From assembly GCF_004798865.1 (NCBI RefSeq), contig NW_025335589.1, positions 11,737,909 to 11,801,908 of the forward strand: DNA of 64,000 nt, read 5' to 3'. Position 1 is the stretch's first letter; the number at the start of each line of letters is the position of its first letter. Below, piece after piece: positions 1 through 10,156 of the stretch. Under the pieces are notes generated by a model. That model saw nothing but the letters and a program-made list of their open reading frames with translations, did no database searches and was not told where the DNA came from. Position numbers and translations under genes: made by a program. The DNA is from Varanus komodoensis. Lineage: Eukaryota; Chordata; Lepidosauria; Squamata; Varanidae.

Positions 1-75
1 AATGAAATTTGACTTCATACATAGAATTCAAATGTATGCATAAATATCAATAAATTTAAGTGTAGTCAAGACACT

Positions 76-529
76 GGCTGGGTTCACATGTCAGAACAAG
101 CATGCTTGTGTGATTTCCATGGTATGCAGTTTGTTGTCTGGCTGTGCCTGACAGGCCATCAAATGGTTTCTATGCTAGCACAGTTTCCACTCTTCTCGCT
201 CAGTCCTCCAGGTGTTGGCACATATCCCATCAACCACCATGTCTGAAATCCAATCCCACATTGCATAGTTAGAACAGCTCCTTCAGCTGCCACTCTTTCC
301 AGGGGATTCTGTGGTAGCTGTCTGCAAGGACTGTAGAAACTGGATTTGAATGACTGGAGAAGCCACAATGATGAATGGAAACTATAGAACAGACTACTGT
401 TTTTTTTTATCATGGTTTCTGAAAACCAAGTGTGTCATACTGAAATACCATGGCAGGATGAAGATGACATGATAGGCCATCTTGCACAAGAAACCATCAT
501 GGCTTGTAATGTCATGTGAACCTGCCCGC
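76..529. mobile_element. Degraded MITE-like DNA element with inverted ends
   Basis: The left end contains GGTTCACATGTCA near 81-93. The right end, read on the other strand, gives GGTTCACATGACA near 510-522. Further similarity of the two ends (ACAAGC, then TTTC) extends the inverted match to roughly 30 bases with gaps. No transposase is visible. The superfamily is uncertain (hAT or Harbinger possible), and I could not define a target duplication. The TTCACATGTCA motif recurs in a short palindrome near 48.6 kb. Confidence 0.45.
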
Positions 530-998
530 TTAGTGTAAAATAACTTTGGAATTGTTCAAGGGCAAGTAATGTATTAAAATTGCTTGCATTAAGAGAAAAA
601 CTTGCAAGTCCTTACTGTAGGACTTAGCTTTACAATACAACAAGTTCCGTGATCATTGTGTTATGACTTCCTTTGGCTTGCCTCTGTAGCATTACAGTAT
701 GGTTTCTGGAAGATGATGTGCTGTAATTTTTGCCTCATGTTTCAGAACTAAAAATACCTTTGCCCTTTCTGCAGTTTATGGTCTTCTGAACTCCTTCATA
801 GGGTAAATTGTATCAAAAGGACTCAGTTCTGTGCCTAAGAATAGATTTGTGGAATTAGTTGCAAGGTGGTGTTATATCAGATTTTTTTTCACAGTGAAAA
901 TGCTACTTATTTTACTTACTAGCCTATGCAAGATAGGTATGATAAATTTCTTTTGGGTTTATTTTTCTATGTTTTCCATCCATTGCCTTACTGTTCAG
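530..998 (+). other. RAPGEF2: RAPGEF2 intron upstream of first visible exon
   Basis: AT-rich intronic sequence with no recognisable gene or repeat. It ends in a pyrimidine-containing acceptor (TTACTGTTCAG, ending at 998). Confidence 0.6.
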
Positions 999-1245
999 TT
1001 TTTAAAGAACTTCTGACAAGGTTGTCTGAAGAGAAAAGAAATGGTGCGCCTCATCTGCCTAAAATTGGTGACATTAAAAAAGCAAGTCGTTACTCCATCC
1101 CAGATCTTGCTGTTGATGTGGAACAGGTGATAGGATTGGAAAAAGTAACTAAGAAAAGCAAAGCCAACACTGTTGGTGGCCGAAACAAGCTCAAGAAGAT
1201 ACTAGACAAAACTCGAATTAGTATCCTGCCTCAGAAACCCTACAA
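999..1245 (+). CDS. RAPGEF2: RAPGEF2 exon a: end of PDZ domain and basic linker
   Basis: The acceptor AG is at 997-998 and the donor GT at 1246. The exon enters with two bases completing a codon, reads [16 protein letters not shown] at the PDZ C-terminal border, then a Lys-rich linker ([16 protein letters not shown]) ending LPQKPY. It leaves with AA, which joins the T of the next exon to give Asn (PYNDIG, as in other vertebrates). An upstream open extension of this frame is intronic read-through. This start was chosen because it has a good acceptor and matches the recalled family sequence. Confidence 0.95.
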
Positions 1246-3058
1246 GTGAGTGTGATCTATGGCATGATAGTATGCTTTCCTCTCACAGACACATAGCACA
1301 TTAGCTTAGAAAAATGACTACTGTGTTTCTTATATTTGACACTTGAATACAAACAAAAGGCAGGAACAAATGGGAAAACCAGGACTCAAGTATCTTTATG
1401 GAACAACTGAGTACAATCATACATTGTCTATACCTGCCAAATGTTGTCATTGAGACAGAACAAAGGCAGATGGTATTTGACACTTAATATTTGCTCATGT
1501 GTGTCCTGGCAGATGAGACAGAGAAAGCCCTCTGGAGAAAAACCAAAGAGAAACATAATTTTGCCACTAGTGAGCAACTGTGAGAAACCGAAAGTAGTAG
1601 CCACAATCTTCCTTCTAAGCTCACCCACTTGAGAGAGAGGCAGAAAAGGAGGAAGAGTCAGAAATGGCTTGGTGACTTTGCATGTCGCTATTGTATTTAT
1701 TCTGAGAAAAAGAACAGGGCAGGGGCCCTGAACCCACTAGTGCATATGCCCTTGAAATTTTTACAGGAATAGTTTTTAATCTATTGAATAGATGCAGGGA
1801 CATGGGTTCTAATTCACTGAAGATATTGTGCATCAATACAACTATCCTTCATAGCTTTCTTATATAAAAACGTAAGGATCAAATCGGGGTTCCATTGATT
1901 TACACTGCATCTTCCTGCACAAGTTCCCTTAGCCATGGTGTACATAACCACTAGTTATAAACTTGATGTTTATCTATTAAGTGAAACTTGCTTATTTTCC
2001 CTGTCATGTGTTGTTAGCTAGACCCATCATATCTTGTCAGTTATATTGATTATATATTTTCATATTAAGTTTCCCCTTTCCCCCCTGGGTTTTATGCAGG
2101 GAATTATTTTGGTAAGTGTGAGAATACATTGTTCCTGTTCAGCCAGCTTTGTTCATATGGTTGCTTAGAGTAGTGTAAATCCCCAAAACTCAAAGGCCAC
2201 AGTCCAGAGAACTGCACAAGAAATTGTGTATGTCCATAGGATATTGGCTGCAACTTCACTTGATGGTGTAAAGGCTCCTTTTCAAAAAGCTACTAGATTC
2301 ACTGGGCATGCCCAGCTTCCATTATACAGAAGTCTCTGGATCGTGGTCAGAGACATTCTGTTTCAGTACCTTCATTGACTTCACTGAAGATGTAGAAGAG
2401 GTACTTCAAAATTAAACTTCTTTTCAGTACAACATTATGCAATCATATTTGTCAGACAGTTACCATTGTACCTCATTGTACAAAAAAGTAATAGACACAA
2501 TAACCTTCAGTTATTAATAATTCTGAAGATGTACAACCAATACTGTGCTTGAATATTCTGATGGTTTAAAATTATTTTCTGTGCTGAAAAGATTTAGAAG
2601 AAAGTACTCAGTAAACTTGTAATAACATATTCTCATGTAGTTCTATAACAACTTGAACAGTAGACTTAATTATCCCATAACATACTGAATCTCTGAGATA
2701 GGGTGGGGTGGGAAGGGTACAAAGAGACGAAATGTACCAGTATTTTTTTCTTTAAAAATGCTAACTCTGAAATATGATCACAGGCATACATTTCCATGTC
2801 TTCCAGATTCATAAAGAATTCTGAACTTGACAGCCTAATTTGGCTATTAATATATCTTTAGTTAAATGTTTCTGTTGCCAAAACTATGCTTCTCTTTACA
2901 AAATTCATATGCTGTGTGAATTTAGACAGAGATGGAGGTGTGTAAATAGGGAACACTTTAAATAGGAATAGGAGGTGACAGGAATATGGGGGAAAATACC
3001 CGTTACTCTCGATAAAATGAAAACATTTACATGTTTTTTTTTTCTACCACAAATATAG
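1246..3058 (+). other. RAPGEF2: RAPGEF2 intron (exon a to b)
   Basis: About 1.8 kb of AT-rich intron. No element could be named. A run of T with TTTCTACC precedes the acceptor ATATAG at 3053-3058. Short overlapping open frames between 1301 and 1836 on both strands have no family resemblance and look like chance. Confidence 0.6.
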
Positions 3059-3216
3059 TGATATTGGAATTGGCCAGTCTCAGGATGACAGCATTGTAGG
3101 GTTACGACAGACCAAACATATTCCTCCTGCTCTGCCTGTCAGTGGAACACTATCTTCTAGCAATCCTGACTTACTACAGTCACATCATCGCATCTTAGAT
3201 TTCAACACAACCCCAG
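3059..3216 (+). CDS. RAPGEF2: RAPGEF2 exon b: linker before RA domain
   Basis: Encodes the linker from [18 protein letters not shown] to [11 protein letters not shown], a stretch strongly conserved in RAPGEF2 between the PDZ and RA domains. The acceptor ends at 3058; the donor GTGAGC starts at 3217. The exon ends one base into a codon (G), completed by AC of exon c to give Asp. From memory human has FSATP where this sequence has FNTTP, a mild change. Confidence 0.95.
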
Positions 3217-3704
3217 GTGAGCACAAATTTATCATTGCCAGTCTTAGGGCTCTACACCTGTGTGGAGGTTTAGCAGAAGCAGTGGGGACTGCCCCAGGTG
3301 CATTGCTAGCCAAGTAATTTTGGTGTAATGAGTGAAGCTGACCACCACTCTTGGCAGGCTTCCCAGGATCATCATAATTGGGATTCTGAAGAAGGAAGAA
3401 CCTTGAAGAAGCAAAGATGGGATTTTTGGTGATCTAGGGAGAGGCACTGTCCTTTGAAGCACTCTCAAGGTTTCTGTCCTTAGGTTCCCATGTGGACCAG
3501 GAAAGCAGGAATGTTTTGGAAGGGGCAGGAGGGGTTGAAGAAGGGAAGAGAGAGCCATTGCCTTGCCTGGCCTCTGGCCCTATGACAAGACATCGGGGAG
3601 ACAAGTTATCCAGTTAGAGGGATTATGCAGGTCTCACTGGTTGGACCTTTGCCAGCAGGCACCAGCAGCCCAAAGTGTTACTGAAAGGGAAAGATCTGGG
3701 GAAA
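3217..3704 (+). other. Intron segment left of the DIRS-like element
   Basis: Moderately GC-rich intronic sequence with no recognised repeat. A 104-codon open frame on the minus strand (3244-3558) has no family resemblance and is not called. Confidence 0.5.
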
Positions 3705-3890
3705 AAGTCTTCAGTTGTTCTTTTTGGTCTCTGTGCATCACACACATGGGCTCTGCGCACTTGAGTGACACCTGTTCAGGAAGATTCTAAAGCTCTAGTT
3801 AATAGGTAGTGAGAATCCCTCCCCTTGGTACAGCCTGGTGTGAGGGAGAGGCTCCTGCCTCGTCGTCAGTTCTTCTGCAACCTACTATTG
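3705..3890 (+). repeat. Left inverted terminal repeat of DIRS-like element
   Basis: This sequence pairs with the reverse complement of about 6670-6880 over its length at modest identity. The clearest shared blocks are CTCTGTG, CACACA, AAAGCT and AGGCTCC. Inverted rather than direct termini are the DIRS hallmark and set it apart from ordinary LTR elements. Confidence 0.7.
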
Positions 3891-4060
3891 TGGGTGCATT
3901 GGGAAGTTCTTCCTCTGTTACTTGTAGTGCTTGTTTTGTCTAAATTTTGCTCCCCTTTCTTCCTCCAACAACTTCAGCCCTTATTCCCCTTTTTTTATAT
4001 AGAAAAATTATTTCTTACATATCTGCTCATTCTTTTCCACTATACCAGTTGTTAGCCCCA

Positions 4061-4072
4061 CTCTCCTTCACC
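4061..4072. repeat. Target-site duplication of nested LINE, left copy
   Basis: CTCTCCTTCACC here and again at 4793-4804, exactly bracketing the L2-like insert. The 12-bp perfect match is typical of target-primed reverse transcription. Confidence 0.8.
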
Positions 4073-4080
4073 ACTTTATT

Positions 4081-4112
<32 letters not shown>

Positions 4113-4792
4113 AACATTTCTATGCCTCCCCCATCGCAACAAAGCCTTGGGGCGGCTCACAAAGGATACATAAATAATAACAATATAACAATTAAAAAAT
4201 TGTTTAAAAACCCCCGGTGCATTCTTGGCTAAAAATTTAAAATCCTATTAATTCAAATAATTTAACAATTAAAATAAGTTTTAAATAAAAAGGTCTTAGC
4301 CTGGTGCCGAAAAACAAATAACGACAGCGCCAGGCGGACCTCTCTGGGGAGCGCATTCCATAGATGGGGCGCCACCGCAGAGAAAGCCCTCCTCTGGGTA
4401 CTCGCCTCCTAATATTCACAGAGGGTTCCCGGAGAAGGGCATCTGTTGCTGATCTCAAGGGGCGGGAGGGCATATATAGATGCATGCGTTTCTTTAGATA
4501 TCCAGGTCCCAAGCTGTTTAGGGCTTTATAGGTCATAACCAACACCTTGAATTGGGCCCAGACTTCAATCGGGAGCCAGTGGAGCTGACAGAGAACTGGG
4601 GTTATATGAGAACAATGCCCAGTCCCCGTCAGCAAGCTGGCAGCTCTATTCTGCACCAATTGAAGTATCCGGACTGTCTTCAAGGGTAGCCCCACGTAGA
4701 GCGTGTTACAGAAATCTAATTGGGAAGTTACCAGTGCGTGTGTCACTGTCGCCAGGCAGTCGTTCTCCAGGAGAATGTTATGCTTCACATTC
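4073..4792 (-). mobile_element. 5'-truncated L2-like LINE (CR1/L2 group), 3' end of ORF2
   Basis: On the minus strand the insert reads an uninterrupted reverse-transcriptase C terminus (LDFCNTLYVGLP, LQLVQNRAASLLTG, LCQLHWLPI, LNSLGPGYL), then a 3'UTR and a (TAAA)n tail, which appears as TTTATTTA repeats at 4077-4110. This wording and the TAAA-type tail fit the L2/CR1 group. The frame stays open to the truncation point, so the copy looks fairly young. Its 3'UTR is nearly the same as at 42130-42367. A perfect 12-bp target duplication flanks it. Confidence 0.88.
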
Positions 4793-4804
4793 CTCTCCTT
4801 CACC
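4793..4804. repeat. Target-site duplication of nested LINE, right copy
   Basis: Identical to 4061-4072. Sequence to the right continues the DIRS-like leader into the gag-like stretch, which shows the LINE landed inside the DIRS-like element. Confidence 0.8.
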
Positions 4805-6559
4805 TTCCCATTCCCCGTGATGACACTCAAAGCACCATTTAGAAACTGTACCAGTTGTGGCAGCAGACTGCCCCCAACCAATGGGTACTTACTGTTCCTC
4901 TTCTGCCTGTGGGGAAAGCCGGTTGGTGAAGACCTGCTACCACTGTCAGGCCTTCACTATACAAACAAGGCATCACAGGGCTGACTTCCTGAAAGCAGAG
5001 CTCTGGAACATGGCCTTCTGTGGGAATGATCCATCTCAACCATTGAAGCAACTATCAACATCTAGAACCACAATATCCTCCATGTTCACACTGGCATTGG
5101 GGTTTTTCACAGCTGCTCTACAGAAGGGACAGTCAGTGAAAATCAAAGCCAAGAAGCTGGTGAAAAAAGTGAAGGCCTCCAAAATGGCTGATTCTGACCA
5201 AGGAAAAGGATGGTGGCAAACATGCAAAGAAGCACCATGATAAAACACCCCCTGTAAGACTCCCTGCCCTGCCAGATAATAGAGATGCAGCACCAGAGCC
5301 CAATGCTGATTGCCAGTTTTCACCAGTACTGAAGGCAGCCCAAGAGACCTTGACCAGTGGTGTTCAGTGCACCCTTCTCAAAAGTGGTATTTGAGAGGCC
5401 TCCTTACCTAGGTGGCAGGCACCTTCCATCACCTTGGCACCAAGGCACTCCTCTTCTTCCTCCCAATTCCAAGCATGGCCTGCTCCGAGGCTGACAGGTG
5501 CAGTTTCCAATCCTGCTCTCCCATTGCTGACTGGGATCATAGATCTGAATGGCCAACACCACCACACAGGAGGGACTATGATAAAGAAATCTGTCAAGAA
5601 TGCTGGTCCAGTCAACTGCTCTAGTTAATCAACTGCTCCATACAACAAATTATCCTGTTCCTGAACTTCCTCTTCTGCCAGGTCTCAAGACAGCTTCCAT
5701 TCACATGTACATGGCTGCTATCTCCACCTTCCACACCCTGATACAAGGCTACCCCATCTTTGCTCACTCCGTCTCTCACCAATTCCTCAGGGGCCTCAAG
5801 AATCTAGCTCTACCAGTCCATCCACCCACACTGGAGTCTCTTTGTAGTCCTTCATGTCCTCAAAATGAAGCCCTTCAAACCCATGACTAGCATGGATTTC
5901 TGACTCCTTATGTAGGAAACCACCTTGCTAGTGGTCATCACTGTGTAAGCCATATGGCCACCCTCTGATCCAGTCCTCCATACCTCACCTTCCACAAGGG
6001 CAAGGTGATGCTTGAACTCAACCCCTAGTTTCTACCTAAGGTGTTCTCTCCTGTTCACTTCAATGAGTTTACAGTCTTGCTGTCCTTCTTCACAACTCCA
6101 TCAGGCCCTATTGAGACAGCATTCTACTCCCTTGATGTCTGGAGGCCTCTGGGCTTTTACAAGTCTAGGACAGAACCTCTCCAACAATGCAACAATAATT
6201 CATAGCCTACAGCAATGCAAACAAGCCCTTGAAGAGATTGGTGAGGTGGGAGTTGCATAAAATCTTCTTTGCCTATGAGCTGTTTTGACACCAGCCCTCT
6301 GGACTGATGCATGGTCACTTCATACAAGTGACGGCCACTTCCATGGTCATCTACATTTTAGTGCCCCTGCCTGAACTCTGCAGGGCCATAACATGGCCAA
6401 ACCCATCAACCATCATCTGGCACTACCATTTTGACATCTGGACTGGAGCCAACTGTGCCTTCAGCAGGGCAATCATATTTGCAATTCTCCAGTAGTGACA
6501 CCACCTGCCTCCAGGAGGTAAGCTCACCAGTTGCCCATATATGTAACGCACAGAGACCA

Positions 6560-6880
6560 CAAAGAAGAAAAGCAAGTTGCTTACCTCAAACTGTTCTTCA
6601 AGTTCTCATCTGTGCATTCACATGCCATCCCCTTTTCATGTCACCCTATGACAGAAGGGACATGAGGGCACCATGGTAGTCTCATTTCAGCACTGAAGAC
6701 CAGGTGGGAGCCTTTTCTTCATGCCGGGGTGTGCCCAGAGGAGGGACTCCCACCATATACTAACTAATTAGCTTTGGTATCTCCCCAAACAGGCGCCACA
6801 CATGCACACTGAGTCCATATGTGTGAATACACAGAGGACCACTTGAGTAACAACAGTTACAAGTAAGCAACTTGCCTTTT
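6560..6880 (-). repeat. Internal complementary region and right inverted terminus of DIRS-like element
   Basis: About 6560-6670 and about 6670-6880 both contain variants of a CTGTG..TTCACA block. The outer part is the inverted partner of 3705-3890 and ends near GTAAGCAACTTGCCTTTT. A related end-type sequence lies at about 37690-37775. Confidence 0.65.
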
Positions 6881-7945
6881 GGGTTCAACACTCTTCACAT
6901 GAGCAGAGGCTTATCTTCCAGCCTACTAGAGGGCTTTTAGAGTTACTTGTAGGTGTGGAAAGTTGTCTTGTAGCTGTAAAGGTCCAATGAAGATTTTCAT
7001 TGCAAAGAGATTGTCCGGTGGTTTGGAGGCTAAGGGAAAGAAGGGGCGGGTCAAGCTCAGGTCAGCTAGTCAGTAGTATACAAAGTAATGTTGGAATGCT
7101 TACTAACAGGAGACTAGTGATACCTGTCTTGTGATTTTACTTTGATATTGAATTCATTCTAGTGCAGAATTAATTGTCATTTTTACCTCAGTGATGTTTG
7201 TTCTTGTACTCTATTTAGTTAACATTACTGGATAATGCTCCCTTAAGGGCTTTAAGGAAAGTTGGGCTATAATCTCATGCCACAGTCTGTACTTTAAACT
7301 TCAAAAAGCATGCTGTTTAAATAGTTTTGTTGTTGCTTTGAACTGTGTTAAAGATGGAGATGGGGGATGCATTCAGGAAATGGAATGTACTAGAGCAGAA
7401 AAAAAGTGGCTTGTCAGAATTGCTGTTCCATATAGCTTGGAGGAATAGAAGAGAGCTTAGGGAGAAACATAAAATGGCTTGCTGTGTTGGGTGGATTTGT
7501 AGTTCAGCATTTCAGTATGGGGATGTTTATAGCAATAATGTCTTCAACTTGCAATGTGTCTTTCCTGTGTAATTATTATGTAAATTGAAAATTTTACATA
7601 AAGAAGTCAACAATCCAGGTTGAGTGGTCTGCACTAGTTAATTGAATGAAGGTTTAATATGCTAAGACTTAATAAACACACACTATCTGCAACTGTAATA
7701 TGTACCCTCCATTTAATCTCAAATCTTACATGAAAGCCACTTGGACAGCAGACTTCAAAGATAACCTAATCTACATTAAATGTTTAAATATCACAGCAGA
7801 GAACTTGGGTGGATTTGTGAAACTTCTTAAATTAGGATTAAAAAAGAGAAAAATCATAGTAATGGAGATGCTTTGAAAAGGCGCCAACAGAGCTGAGGGA
7901 CAGATACTGAAGGTGAAAAGGGGGAGAAGAGTAGAGGCAGTAGAG
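6881..7945 (+). other. Intron segment between DIRS-like and hAT elements
   Basis: AT-rich intronic sequence with no recognised gene or repeat. Small open frames show no family match. Confidence 0.5.
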
Positions 7946-8329
7946 CAGGGGTCCTCAAACATTTTTTAACAGGGGGCCAGTTGAAAGATGTGGGGGGAGT
8001 GGGGCGTGGCGCGCACGCGCAGCAAGGCATCGGCTTGCTCGCAAGGAGATCGTTTTTTCCAAGTGAGTCCAAGACGATCTCCTTGTGAGGAAGCCGCCAC
8101 TGGGCGCGGGCACAGCGAGGAGGAGGCTTGCTCACAGGAAGATCCTTTTCTCCGAGCAAGTCCAAAACGATCTCTGCACCAGCAAGCCCCCCCCCCCCCG
8201 CCTCGCCACGCGCGCGCACAAGCGTGCACGCACCCGGCAAGGCCAAAACCTCTATGGCAGGCCGGATAAATGGGCATGGTGGGCCAGATCCAGCCTGCTG
8301 ACCATAGTTTGAGGACCCATGCAGTAGAG
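7938..8329. mobile_element. hAT-type MITE with perfect 8-bp target duplication
   Basis: The element itself is 7946-8321 (376 bp). It starts CAGGGGTCCTCAAAC and ends with the inverse, GTTTGAGGACCCATG (one mismatch in 15). The flanks are CAGTAGAG at 7938-7945 and 8322-8329, a perfect 8-bp duplication as hAT transposases make. There is no transposase frame, so it is non-autonomous. The interior is GC-rich, has a run of C near 8187-8199, and carries an approximate 50-bp direct repeat (about 8030-8082 and 8124-8176). Confidence 0.9.
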
Positions 8330-8444
8330 GAATTCAGTGAGTAGGAGTTGGTTTTATTCCTTGTTTCACAGTGATGCTGGGGAACTGAAGCTGATTACAC
8401 AATGAGAATTATCTAACAGAAGGTAGCATTCCAGACCTTTCTCT

Positions 8445-8655
8445 TATTTCAGTTATATGTATTTTGTATGTATTTGTTTATTGCATTTCTGTATGGTCCG
8501 TAGCTGAAGGTTTCTAAGTAGTTCACAACTAAATGCAACATAAATGTTTAAAACTAAAATATACATTAATGATAAAAAAGCATTTTGGGCCAAACAAGTT
8601 GCCTTAGGGCTGATGGGTGAGGTAGAGATATAATAAAATAATAGTAAATATAGAA
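8445..8655 (-). mobile_element. Old LINE 3' end (L2/CR1 type), minus strand
   Basis: TTTATTGCATTTCTGTATGG followed by an AAGG..CTAAGTAGTTCACAA block and AT-rich sequence resembles the reverse-complemented 3'UTR of reptile L2/CR1 LINEs. It is diverged and has no open frame. Confidence 0.5.
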
Positions 8656-9386
8656 AACCTTTGAGACAATGCAGATATACAGGATTATGAGTTCAAAATG
8701 ACTTGTACTGACTGAAATTTAATCACTAGGTCTATTCATCTCAGTCCAGCAAAGGTAAACGATGCACAGAATCCTGCTTGCTTTTGTACCTTTGTGGCAC
8801 CTTTCATCTGTTTGGGAGAATAGTGAAATGGAATCCAGATTCTGCATCCCACTCTTCACTGCTGCCTCTCCAGCTGAGATTGTAGCTGTAGGAATAGAAG
8901 AAGGAACTATGGATATGTATCATTGGCTTCAGACATGGGTACTCATTGGTCTGGTTCCCACAGTGTTAAATCAACATCTTGACACTGTGTGAATTTGCTG
9001 ACATGAGCCTGACCCTAAGCCTTGAGCTTCCACCCACCCTCCACTTCCATTTCTCTAGAAGAAGGAATTCACCAAGTTAATCCTGTCTTGTCATTACATA
9101 CAAACAGTGGTTTGTTGTAACAGATTCTAGTCCATTACAAAAGAAACCAGTGTTGAAATACGTTTATTCCAGTACTGTCTTGCTTCTGACCATAGACAGA
9201 AAAAAGGTGATATTGGAAGACAGTGGAAGGCATTCATGGAAGAACTGATTAGCAAAAAGGATGAAGCAAAAAGGAAAAAGGGGAAAGAAAAATGGTGTCT
9301 GATTGTATCAGTCCTGACTGGAAAAAAAATTGCTGCGTTATATGGCTTGTATGAAGAATAGAACTGTTGCTCTTTTTGCCTTACAG
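8656..9386 (+). other. RAPGEF2: Intron segment upstream of RA-domain exon
   Basis: AT-rich intron with no recognised element. It ends with the strong acceptor TTTTTGCCTTACAG (to 9386). Confidence 0.55.
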
Positions 9387-9627
9387 ACTTGCCAGACCAG
9401 GTTCTGAGGGTTTTTAAAGCAGACCAGCAAAGCCGCTACATCATGATCAGTAAGGACACAACAGCAAAGGAAGTGGTCATTCAGGCAATCAGAGAGTTTG
9501 CGCTAACTACAACTGCAGATGCATATTCTTTATGTGAAGTATCAGTCACTCCAGAGGGTGTCATCAAGCAGAGAAGGCTTCCAGATCAACTCTCTAAGCT
9601 TGCTGACCGAATACAGCTTAGTGGAAG
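9387..9627 (+). CDS. RAPGEF2: RAPGEF2 exon c: Ras-association (RA) domain
   Basis: Encodes nearly the whole RA domain: [20 protein letters not shown], then [36 protein letters not shown] and [10 protein letters not shown]. In RAPGEF2 this ubiquitin-fold domain binds GTP-loaded Rap1/M-Ras and so localises and feeds back on the exchanger. The acceptor ends at 9386; the donor GTAAGA starts at 9628. The exon ends AG and is completed by G of exon d (Arg). The stretch ALTTTADAY differs from the human AVTATPDQY that I remember, so it is a tolerant loop. Confidence 0.97.
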
Positions 9628-9772
9628 GTAAGAGTAAATCATCAATTGTTTCATGTTATAAAGAAATATAACCAATATAAATATATTGATTGGCAAGTTT
9701 AAAAAAGCTATTGCATAGCAAAAAAAAGTGTGCATTGCTGCTAATTAGTTTCTGCAAACCTTGATTTTTCAG

Positions 9773-10156
9773 GTATTATTTGAAGAACAATATGGAGACA
9801 GAAACATTGTGTTCAGATGAAGATGCTCAGGAATTACTGAGAGAGAGCCAAATTTCTCTGCTGCAACTCAGTACTGTTGAGGTAGCTACCCAACTCTCAA
9901 TGCGTAACTTTGAACTTTTCCGTAACATTGAACCTACAGAGTACATAGACGACTTGTTTAAACTGAAATCTAAATCTAGCTGTATGAACTTAAAAAAGTT
10001 TGAAGAAGTAATAAACCAAGAAACCTTTTGGGTAGCATCTGAGATTCTGCGAGAAACCAACCAGCTGAAAAGGATGAAGATAATTAAGCACTTCATTAAG
10101 ATAGCATTGCACTGCAGGGAATGCAAGAACTTCAACTCCATGTTTGCAATAATAAG
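9773..10156 (+). CDS. RAPGEF2: RAPGEF2 exon d: RA/RasGEF linker and first half of RasGEF domain
   Basis: Starts [22 protein letters not shown], then the RasGEF start [36 protein letters not shown], the [16 protein letters not shown] block and [20 protein letters not shown]. These are the first structurally conserved regions of CDC25-type exchange domains. The intron before it is short (145 nt). The acceptor TTTTTCAG ends at 9772; the donor GTAAGC starts at 10157. The phase joins AG to T of exon e (Ser of AIISGLN). Confidence 0.97.

Larger units (their letters stand above)
3705..6880 (+). mobile_element. DIRS-like (tyrosine recombinase) retroelement fossil, with nested LINE
   Basis: The left end (about 3705-3890) and the right end (about 6670-6880) are inverted copies of each other: both carry a CTCTGTG..TCACACA..ATGG core, CTAGTTA-like and GAGTCCCTCC-like segments in the same order. 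A further region at about 6560-6670 resembles the internal complementary region of DIRS elements. Parts seen between the ends are a gag-like stretch with Cys/His pairs (about 4815-5300, CHCQAF and CGNDPSQP) and a tyrosine-recombinase-like stretch (about 5690-6490, MYMAAISTFHT and DVWRPLGFY). I do not see reverse transcriptase. The copy is a broken fossil with many breaks. An L2-like LINE (4073-4792) is inserted into it, so it is older than that LINE. Confidence 0.75.

Noticed and set aside
926-998. Apparent N-terminal extension of exon a
   Set aside because: It lies before a good acceptor AG and does not match the PDZ domain; intronic.
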